Positions 6,957 through 12,589 of a stretch of 12,589 nucleotides of DNA are shown piece after piece. Positions within the stretch are counted from its first letter, which is position 1. Every line of letters starts with the position of its first letter. The notes under the pieces were generated by a model. It made no database searches and was not told where the DNA came from. It saw nothing but the letters and a program-made list of their open reading frames with translations. The translations under genes and the position numbers were made by a program. The DNA is from Georgenia_B sunbinii (GTDB taxonomy: Bacteria; Actinomycetota; Actinomycetes; Actinomycetales; Actinomycetaceae): NCBI RefSeq assembly GCF_036421855.1, contig NZ_JAZGOK010000019.1. The stretch is one strand, 5' to 3'.

Positions 6957-6968
6957 GTGGCAGAGTAG
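6957..6968 (+). other. Possible three-codon leaderless leader ORF (GTG GCA GAG TAG)
   Basis: GTG at 6957 sits exactly 7 nt after the TAACCT box, the same geometry as at the carboxylase promoter, but the frame closes after MAE. The cyclase GTG follows 10 nt after this stop, with GAGAAGAG between them, so reinitiation is conceivable. It could be accidental. Confidence 0.25.
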
Positions 6969-6978
6969 TCGAGAAGAG

Positions 6979-8142
6979 GTGAGGGTCATCACAACAGCGG
7001 CACACAGCTCCGCGGACGGTCGCGCCGCCGACCCCACCGACGACCGCCCCGGCCCGCCGACGAGTGAGGCTGACGGCGCGCGGAGCGCACCCGACACCGC
7101 GGCCGCCCGGGAGGCCGATCTCATCGGGGGCCGTCCCACCCTGACCATGGCCCAGCTCGCTGCCGAGGCAGACGTGAGTCTCGGTACCGCCCGACGGTTC
7201 TGGCGAGGAATGGGGTTCCCGGACATCGCGGAGGACGCCGTCCACTTCACCCCGCGCGACGTCGAGGCGCTGCGCGATGCCTCGACGTTCGTCGCGGAGG
7301 GGCACGTCGCTCAGAGCACCATGAACTCGCTACTGCGCGCGCAGGGTTATCTCGCCGACCGGCTGGCACTGTGGCAGGTCGAGGCGCTGGTCGAGGACGC
7401 AGCTCGCAGGTACACGCTCGATGACACCGCGGCGCGCGTCGTCGTCCTCGACCGGCTCGCCGACCTCGCCGACCGGCTCGACGCCAGCCTGGTCTACGCG
7501 TGGCGCCGCCAGCTCGCGGCCCTCAGCCGTCGGATCGACTCCGAGATCGCCCACCGCACCGTCGAGGAGTCCGGGCGCGACAACCTGCCGCTGCTACGAG
7601 CGCTGGGCTACATCGACATGGTCTCGTTCACGTCGAGCTCGGCCTCGCTCGGTTCGCAGGCGCTCGCCGAGCTGGTCCAGGGATTCGAGTTCGCGGCCCG
7701 AGACGTCATCACCTCGCACGGTGCCCGGGTGGTCAAGACGATCGGCGACGCCGTGCTGTGGGTCGCTGACGACCTGCCCACCGCGGCGATGGTGGCGGTC
7801 GAGCTCGTCCGCGTCATCCACTCGCGGCCCGAGCTGCTGCCGGTGCGCGGATCGCTGGTGTGGGGCCGGGTGATCTCCCGCTCCGGGGATGTGTTCGGCC
7901 CGGTGGTCAACCTGGCGTCGCGCCTCGTCGACGTGGCACTGCCGGGCACCGTGGTGATGGACCCCGCCACCAGTGACCAGGTGGCCGCCGGACCCAACGC
8001 GCCGCTGTTCAGCTTCGCGCCGCAGCCGACTGTCGACATGCCGGGTATCGGCCAGATGACGCCGATCGAGCTCCAGCTGCACGGCTTGCCGACCGACCGG
8101 CCCACGCTCACCACCGGCACTTCGGGCGTGTCGTCTCCCTAA
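6979..8142 (+). CDS. Class III adenylyl cyclase with N-terminal HTH-like domain (Rv1264-like)
   Basis: This 387-residue protein converts ATP to cAMP and pyrophosphate. The C-terminal catalytic domain (about 205-370) keeps all six canonical residues: metal-binding D213 (IDMVSFT) and D257 (KTIGDAV), adenine-selecting K253 and D304 (SRSGDVFG), and transition-state N311 and R315 (VNLASRL). It should be active as a homodimer and ATP-specific. Before it are a disordered, acidic N-terminus (1-50), a HTH/MerR-like segment (about 55-95, TMAQLAAEADVSLGTARRFW and FTPRDVEAL) and a helical linker. This is the layout of the mycobacterial Rv1264 family, in which the N-terminal half is autoinhibitory and pH-responsive. 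There is no membrane segment. Start GTG 6979 is the only in-frame candidate before the HTH, but its GAGAAGAG ribosome site touches the codon, so initiation looks weak. It follows the biotin ligase by 54 bp. Confidence 0.92.
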   Translation: MRVITTAAHSSADGRAADPTDDRPGPPTSEADGARSAPDTAAAREADLIGGRPTLTMAQLAAEADVSLGTARRFWRGMGFPDIAEDAVHFTPRDVEALRDASTFVAEGHVAQSTMNSLLRAQGYLADRLALWQVEALVEDAARRYTLDDTAARVVVLDRLADLADRLDASLVYAWRRQLAALSRRIDSEIAHRTVEESGRDNLPLLRALGYIDMVSFTSSSASLGSQALAELVQGFEFAARDVITSHGARVVKTIGDAVLWVADDLPTAAMVAVELVRVIHSRPELLPVRGSLVWGRVISRSGDVFGPVVNLASRLVDVALPGTVVMDPATSDQVAAGPNAPLFSFAPQPTVDMPGIGQMTPIELQLHGLPTDRPTLTTGTSGVSSP

Positions 8143-8150
8143 CGAGGGAG
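8135..8150 (+). terminator. Compact hairpin overlapping the cyclase stop codon
   Basis: CTCCCT (8135-8140) and AGGGAG (8145-8150) form a perfect 6-bp stem with an AACG loop that contains most of the TAA stop. A short T run (8164-8167) follows 14 nt later, too distant for a classic intrinsic terminator. It is a plausible weak terminator or mRNA 3'-end structure. Confidence 0.4.
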
Positions 8151-8165
8151 GTGCCGCCCCTACTT

Positions 8166-8195
8166 TTGTTCGCCTGTACGTGTAAGGGTTAGCAT
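8166..8195 (+). promoter_or_regulatory. Promoter of the secreted multidomain gene
   Basis: TTGTTC (8166-8171), an 18-bp spacer and TAGCAT (8190-8195, TANNNT type) lie in the most AT-rich stretch of the window. The predicted start near 8202 gives a leader of about 85 nt. In that leader GGCGC (8225-8229) and GCGCC (8238-8242) can pair. Nothing else is recognisable in the 144-bp intergenic region. Confidence 0.5.
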
Positions 8196-8274
8196 GCAGG
8201 CGGGGGGAAATGATGTCGCCGACGGGCGCTGATGGTGGCGCCGTGGGTGACGCCGAACCGGGTTGATGACGACC

Positions 8275-8280
8275 AAGGAG
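8275..8280 (+). promoter_or_regulatory. Ribosome binding site of the secreted multidomain gene
   Basis: AAGGAG lies 6 nt before ATG 8287. It is the best ribosome site in the window and fixes the start just before a signal peptide. Confidence 0.85.
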
Positions 8281-8286
8281 CATTAC

Positions 8287-11200
8287 ATGTTCAGACATGC
8301 CAAGGCGCGTACGGGCCTGCCAGCGCCCGCACCGCGCCGCCGGGGACGAGCAGTCCTCGTTGCAGGCCTCAGCGCCGCGCTTGCTGCCTCGTGGGCAGTG
8401 CCGGCCGCAGCCGCCGATCTGCCCCAGCAGGAGCCCGGGGTGACGTTGCGGACCTACCAGCTCGCGCAGGACCCGGGGGCGGTGTGCACGCTGCGCGAGG
8501 GCACGACGCCCAACGTCGACAAGCTGATGCCGACCATCGACTGGGCGTCCGACGAGGACTTCGGGCTCTCTGACCAGTTCATCACCCACGCCCTGGCGAA
8601 CCTCACGGTTCCCGCCGACGGCAACTACGAGTTCCGGATGACCAACGACGACGGTGCGTTGTTCTACCTCAACGACGACCTGGTCATCGAGAACGACGGC
8701 CCGCAGGACTCCACGTCCGTGACGGGGACCGTCGGACTCACCGAGGGCGTCCACGACCTGCGGATCGAGCACTTCGAGGGTACTAACGACCAGCGTCTGA
8801 CGCTGGAGTGGAAGCAGCCGGGCGAGTCCGACTTCGAGGTCGTCCCGACGTCCGCCCTCAGCACCGAGGCCGGCGTCGTGCGGGTGACCGCGCCCGGCAA
8901 CAAGTTCTGCGAGGGTGACTTCGACACCCCCGGCGACGGCCTGCGTCTTGAGGGCGTCAACCCGAACTACGAGCTCGTCGACCTGCGGCCCGAGGGCTTC
9001 GAGCCGGCCGTCTCGGCGCTCGACTTCACCGAGGACGGCGACCTCGTCGTCGTCACCGCCGGCGACGTGAGCTCCGGAGGCTGGGAGCCTGACCCGTACA
9101 CCGGTCAGGTCTACATCCTCGACGGCGCCGACGAGGCCGATGGCCCCGAGGACGTCACCTACCGCCTGGTCCACGAGGGCCTGCTCAACCCGATGGGTGT
9201 CGACGTCATCGGTGACTCGATCTTCGTCTCGGAGCGTGACGGGCTCACCGAGCTCGTCCCCGAGGAGGACCCAGAGAACCCGGACGCGCCGAACTACGTG
9301 CGCTCCGCGGAGTACGGCGAGGACGACGAGGGCAACCCGACCGGGAAGTTCGCCAACTGGCCTACCGGTGGCAACTTCCACGAGTTCGCCTTCGGCCTCG
9401 TCCACGACGAGGACTACTTCTACCTCAGCCTGTCGGTCGCCATCGACAACGGTGGCGCGTCGACCGACCCGCAGCCCGGTGAGAACCGCGGTACCTCGCT
9501 CCGGGTGGACCGGGAGAGCGGTGACGTCGAGTACGTCGCCGGCGGTCTGCGCACCCCGAACGGTATCGGGTGGGGCGGCACCGACGGTGACGACCTGTTC
9601 GTCATGGACAACCAGGGCGCCTGGCTGCCCAGCTCCAAGCTGGTGCACATCAAGGAAGGCCGGTTCTTCAACCACTACAACAACCCTCCTGGCCCGTTCG
9701 ACGCGGAGCCGGTGAGCCAGCCGGCCGTCTGGGTCCCCCAGAACGAGATCGGTAACTCCCCGAGCGCCCCGGTCCAGCTGACCGAGGGTCCCTTCGCCGG
9801 GCACATGCTCTTCGGTGACGTGACCTACGGCGGCGTGCAGCGGGCCTTCCTCGAGGAGGTCGACGGCGAGTACCAGGGTGCTGTCTTCCGGCACAGCGCG
9901 GGCCTCGAGGCCGGCGTCAACCGCACGGTCGTCGGCCCCAACGGAGACATCTACGTCGGTGGCATCGGTGAGGGCGGCAACTGGGGCGAGGCGGGCAAGC
10001 TCCGCTACGGCCTGCAGAAGCTCGTCACGGTCGGCACGGACACCTTCGACATGGCCGAGGTCCGGGTCATCGAGGGCGGTTTCGAGGTCGAGTACACCCA
10101 GCCGATCTCCGAGGAGGCCGTGGCGAACATCGCCGACGCCTTCCAGATCACGCAGTGGCGCTACGTGCCGACTGCTTCCTACGGCGGCCCCAAGATCGGT
10201 GAAGAGGTGCTCAGCGTCACCGACGCCGACGTCTCTTCGGACGCCACCACGGTGACGCTGGCCATCGACGGGCTCAAGCCCGGACACGTCGTCCACCTCC
10301 ACACCCCGCGGCCCTTCGACTCGGCCGCCGGTGACGAGCTGTGGAACACCGAGGCGTGGTACACGCTCAACTCGCTGCCCGGCTACGTCGCTCCGCCGGA
10401 CCGCGGCTACTACGAGGCCGAGGAAGCCACGCTCCTGGGCGGCGCCGGTGTCGACACCGAGCACAGCGGCTACTCCGGCAGCGGTTTCGCCGACGCGATC
10501 CAGAACACGGGCGCCGAGGTGCGCTTCGCCGTGACGGTCGACGAGGCCGGCACCCACCCGGTGCACCTGCGGTACGCGAACGGCCCCAACCCGTTTGAGG
10601 GCACCAAGTCGCTGTCCCTGTACGTCAACGGCGAGAAGGTCGGCCCATGGGAGCTGCCGAGCACCGATACCTGGAAGACGTGGGGCACCGACACCCGCGA
10701 CATCGAGCTCGACGCGGGGGCCAACACCATCTCGCTGCGTCAGGACGAGGGCGACGACGGAAACGTCAACCTCGACGTCCTCTCCATCGGTCACACGGAC
10801 ATCTGCACCCCGGCCGACGTCGAGGCGGGCTACACCCCGCTGTTCGACGGCACGCTGAGCAGCTTCGAGGACTGGAGCCTTGCCGGGGACGGTTCCTTCG
10901 GCCGCTACGACGACTGCACGCTGCGCACCGAGGGCGGCATGGGCCTGCTGTGGCACCCGGACGAGCTTGGTGGGGAGTACAGCCTCAAGCTCGACTGGAA
11001 GCTGACCAAGGACGACAACGGCGGCGTGTTCGTCGGGTTCCCGGACCCGGGCAACGACCCGTGGATCGCGGTGGACCAGGGTTACGAGATCCAGATCGAT
11101 GCCTCGGACGAGCCCGACCGCACCACCGGCGCGATCTACACCTTCCAGGGTGCCGACGAGGAGGCGCGTGACGCCGCCCTCAACCCGGTGGGCGAGTGGA

Positions 11201-12589
11201 ACGCGTACGAGATCGTCGTCGACGGCGACAACATCAAGATCTACCTCAACGGTGCGCTCGTCAACGACTTCATCAGCACCGACCCCGCTCGCGACCTGAG
11301 CAGCGGACACATCGGCCTCCAGAACCACGGAGCCGGCGAGGTGGTCCAGTACCGGAACGTTCGGGTCGCGGACCTCGCCGACCTCGAGGAGCCGGAGCTG
11401 ATCACGGTTCCGGCGGAGCAGGTGTCGTTGCAGATGTTCTCGCTGATCCCGTGGGTCGGTGCGGACGGTCTGCCGGCAGTGCTCAACCGGCTGGCGTCGA
11501 TCGGGCTGGAGAACATCGAGCCGTTTGGTGGGACGTTCTCGGGCTATGACGCCGAGAGCTTCCGGGCGCTGACCGATTCGTTGGGCCTGAGTGTCCCGTC
11601 CTCGCACTACAACACCAACGAGGACAGGTTCGACGAGACCTTGGAGTACGTGGACACGCTGGGCCAGGAGTACGTGGGCTCTGGTGGGTTCGCGGATCCT
11701 GGTTTCGACTCGCTGGAGGAGACGCTGGCCACCGCTGACGCGATGGACCGTCTTGGTCAGCGGTCGGTGGATGCCGGTATCGGTAAGTTCTTCGGCCACA
11801 ACCACGACTCGGAGTTCACCACCACGTTCGAGTACGAGGGTGAGGACCTGTCGGTCTGGGAGATCCTCGTCGCTGAGACCGACCCGGAGCTGGTGACCTT
11901 CGAGCTGGACGTTGCCTGGGCCGCGCACGCTGGTGTCGATGTGCCGGCTCTCATCGAGGAGCACGGCGACCGGATCGAGCTGCTGCACATCAAGGACGCC
12001 ACGAACGTGGCTGGTGAGGGGAGTCCGACCTTCGTCAAGCTTGGTGAGGGCGAGGTGCCGTTGCAGGAGATCCTTGCTGCGGCGGCCGAGCACGCTGAGG
12101 TTGCGTACTTCGTGCTGGAGTACGACATGTCTCAGGAGGGTGAGGCGTTCGCGGCTGAGGGCTTCGAGTACCTGACCGGCCAGCCGGCTGGTGAGGCGAC
12201 GGAGTTCGAGCCGGTCGTGGTCGAGACCGCTGAGGTGACGTTCACCGATGAGCCTGGTACCGAGGACGACACGTTCACCGTTCCCTCGACGCTGGGTGTG
12301 GTGTACCGCATCGGTGAGGACGTCGTTCCTGCAGGGACTCACCCGGGTGCCGGCACGGTGACCGTCACGGCCCACGCCCGCGGCGGCTTCGAGCTCGCCG
12401 AGGGTGCCACCGCTGAGTGGTCGCACGAGTTCTCGACTGAGGGTGGTGGGGAGGTTCCCCAGCCGCCGTCGAGTGCGGCGGAGTTCCACCTGAGTGATAA
12501 CTGGCGTGGGACGACGCATCACTTCTTCAAGTACGGGCGGATCGCCGATGAGGTGTTCGTTGGTGACTGGGATGGTGATGGGACCGACT
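8287..12589 (+). CDS. Secreted multidomain sugar-oxidation/3-keto-glycoside-processing protein (3' end outside window)
   Basis: I translated this frame by hand from ATG 8287 to the window end without a stop: at least 1434 residues. Order: twin-arginine-free signal peptide (1 to about 43, RR then a hydrophobic core, cut near AAAA/D); PA14-like domain (about 55-185, NYEFRMTNDDGALFYLN); sugar-dehydrogenase-like beta-propeller (about 219-585, GNFHEFAFGLV, GLRTPNGIG, DNQGAWLPSSK, EAGVNR) plus beta-sandwich (592-698); CBM6/35-like module (708-835, YEAEEATL); DUF1080 (849-1030, YTPLFDG, GGVFVGF, DRTTGAIYTFQ); sugar isomerase/epimerase TIM barrel (1046-1299) with E1078, H1107, HNH 1171-1173, D1208, H1234 and E1278; a beta domain (about 1312-1390); and an FG-GAP-like repeat whose DWDGDGTD (1427-1434) resembles a calcium loop. 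The family literature ties DUF1080 to 3-keto-glycosides. I infer extracellular oxidation and cleavage of a glycan or glycoside; the substrate is unknown. Confidence 0.85.
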   Translation, partial: MFRHAKARTGLPAPAPRRRGRAVLVAGLSAALAASWAVPAAAADLPQQEPGVTLRTYQLAQDPGAVCTLREGTTPNVDKLMPTIDWASDEDFGLSDQFITHALANLTVPADGNYEFRMTNDDGALFYLNDDLVIENDGPQDSTSVTGTVGLTEGVHDLRIEHFEGTNDQRLTLEWKQPGESDFEVVPTSALSTEAGVVRVTAPGNKFCEGDFDTPGDGLRLEGVNPNYELVDLRPEGFEPAVSALDFTEDGDLVVVTAGDVSSGGWEPDPYTGQVYILDGADEADGPEDVTYRLVHEGLLNPMGVDVIGDSIFVSERDGLTELVPEEDPENPDAPNYVRSAEYGEDDEGNPTGKFANWPTGGNFHEFAFGLVHDEDYFYLSLSVAIDNGGASTDPQPGENRGTSLRVDRESGDVEYVAGGLRTPNGIGWGGTDGDDLFVMDNQGAWLPSSKLVHIKEGRFFNHYNNPPGPFDAEPVSQPAVWVPQNEIGNSPSAPVQLTEGPFAGHMLFGDVTYGGVQRAFLEEVDGEYQGAVFRHSAGLEAGVNRTVVGPNGDIYVGGIGEGGNWGEAGKLRYGLQKLVTVGTDTFDMAEVRVIEGGFEVEYTQPISEEAVANIADAFQITQWRYVPTASYGGPKIGEEVLSVTDADVSSDATTVTLAIDGLKPGHVVHLHTPRPFDSAAGDELWNTEAWYTLNSLPGYVAPPDRGYYEAEEATLLGGAGVDTEHSGYSGSGFADAIQNTGAEVRFAVTVDEAGTHPVHLRYANGPNPFEGTKSLSLYVNGEKVGPWELPSTDTWKTWGTDTRDIELDAGANTISLRQDEGDDGNVNLDVLSIGHTDICTPADVEAGYTPLFDGTLSSFEDWSLAGDGSFGRYDDCTLRTEGGMGLLWHPDELGGEYSLKLDWKLTKDDNGGVFVGFPDPGNDPWIAVDQGYEIQIDASDEPDRTTGAIYTFQGADEEARDAALNPVGEWNAYEIVVDGDNIKIYLNGALVNDFISTDPARDLSSGHIGLQNHGAGEVVQYRNVRVADLADLEEPELITVPAEQVSLQMFSLIPWVGADGLPAVLNRLASIGLENIEPFGGTFSGYDAESFRALTDSLGLSVPSSHYNTNEDRFDETLEYVDTLGQEYVGSGGFADPGFDSLEETLATADAMDRLGQRSVDAGIGKFFGHNHDSEFTTTFEYEGEDLSVWEILVAETDPELVTFELDVAWAAHAGVDVPALIEEHGDRIELLHIKDATNVAGEGSPTFVKLGEGEVPLQEILAAAAEHAEVAYFVLEYDMSQEGEAFAAEGFEYLTGQPAGEATEFEPVVVETAEVTFTDEPGTEDDTFTVPSTLGVVYRIGEDVVPAGTHPGAGTVTVTAHARGGFELAEGATAEWSHEFSTEGGGEVPQPPSSAAEFHLSDNWRGTTHHFFKYGRIADEVFVGDWDGDGTD
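8941..10380 (+). other. Encoded beta-propeller plus beta-sandwich, PQQ-sugar-dehydrogenase-like
   Basis: Residues about 219-698 of the secreted protein. Candidate active-site matches to soluble PQQ-dependent sugar dehydrogenases are H365 (in NFHEFAFG, like the general-base His before FGPDG) and R422 (GLRTPNG, like GLRNPxG). These alignments are from memory and unverified. The chain has no CxxCH, so no haem c domain is fused. The adjoining sandwich has VEYTQPISEEA, QWRYVPTASYGGPK and GLKPGHVVHLHTPRPF, which travel with this propeller in family members. Confidence 0.6.
10831..11376 (+). other. Encoded DUF1080 (3-keto-disaccharide hydrolase-type) domain
   Basis: Residues 849-1030 of the secreted protein. 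The domain opens with YTPLFDG and contains LDWKLTKDDNGGVFVGFP, GYEIQIDASDEPDRTTGAIY, NPVGEWNAYEIVV, IYLNGALVNDF and GHIGLQNHG, a near-textbook DUF1080 beta-jelly-roll. C840 and C877 may form a disulfide. Family members act on 3-keto-glycosides or the 2-hydroxyglucal products made from them. Confidence 0.8.
11422..12183 (+). other. Encoded sugar isomerase/epimerase-like TIM barrel, extracellular
   Basis: Residues 1046-1299. The strand-end motifs are in family order: VSLQMFSL, LENIEPFGG, VPSSHYN, FFGHNHDSEF, VTFELDVAW, ELLHIKD and FVLEYD. D1208, H1234, E1278 and a histidine of HNH (1171-1173) are the likely divalent-metal ligands. Most relatives are cytoplasmic single-domain enzymes; here the domain is exported. 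Confidence 0.75.

Noticed and set aside
8172..8201. Imperfect CCTG...CAGG inverted repeat over the promoter of the secreted gene
   Set aside because: Only the outer four bases and scattered inner positions pair, too little to claim an operator.
7594..12522. A 1642-codon open frame on the minus strand
   Set aside because: It lies antisense to the secreted multidomain gene and the cyclase end, crosses their intergenic region, is rich in Val/Arg/Asp/Leu from mirrored GC-biased codons, and shows no domain. The plus strand has signal peptide, ribosome site and recognisable domains in order.

Overview
The window is very GC-rich (third codon positions almost all G or C, many GTG starts, few canonical -35 boxes) and encodes an acyl-CoA carboxylase beta/epsilon pair, a monofunctional biotin ligase, an Rv1264-like class III adenylyl cyclase and LPXTG-type and FG-GAP-type exported proteins. 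This points to a Gram-positive actinomycete. Micrococcales (Cellulomonas/Georgenia-like) is my best inference, but no marker gene proves it.

Layout. (1) Positions 2-2332 (+) hold the 3' part of a cell-wall-anchored repeat protein: six complete 117-118-residue DUF7507/DUF11-like beta-sandwich units followed by LPSTG, a membrane helix and a basic tail. A strong hairpin follows. (2) Positions 3963-2437 (-) encode a 508-residue regulator with a LuxR-type C-terminal HTH, convergent with gene 1. (3) Positions 5931-4085 (-) hold acyl-CoA carboxylase beta and its small epsilon subunit, overlapping as GTGA. (4) Positions 6055-6924 (+) encode the biotin-protein ligase, divergent from the beta subunit across a 123-bp control region with a leaderless-type promoter and a perfect 7-7-7 palindrome. 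(5) Positions 6979-8142 (+) encode a class III adenylyl cyclase with an N-terminal HTH-like domain. (6) From 8287 to the end of the window (+), with no stop codon reached, runs a secreted multidomain protein of at least 1434 residues.

How the genes fit together. Biotin ligase loads biotin onto the carrier domain of the carboxylase alpha subunit (not in the window). Beta plus epsilon then carry out the carboxyl-transfer half-reaction that makes malonyl- or methylmalonyl-CoA. This housekeeping core and the cyclase are bracketed by two large exported-protein genes and a LuxR-type regulator, which look like the accessory part of the locus.

The most remarkable object is the secreted protein. In order it has a signal peptide, a PA14-like domain, a sugar-dehydrogenase-like beta-propeller with its own beta-sandwich extension, a CBM6/35-like module, a DUF1080 (3-keto-glycoside-active) domain, a sugar isomerase/epimerase-type TIM barrel with an apparently intact metal site, a beta domain and FG-GAP-like repeats. 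This set matches the steps of oxidative, non-hydrolase glycoside cleavage (C3 oxidation, elimination, hydration) on one extracellular chain. A hand count shows A/T-ending codons rising from about 7% to about 18% at the DUF1080/TIM-barrel boundary, which suggests module-level fusion.
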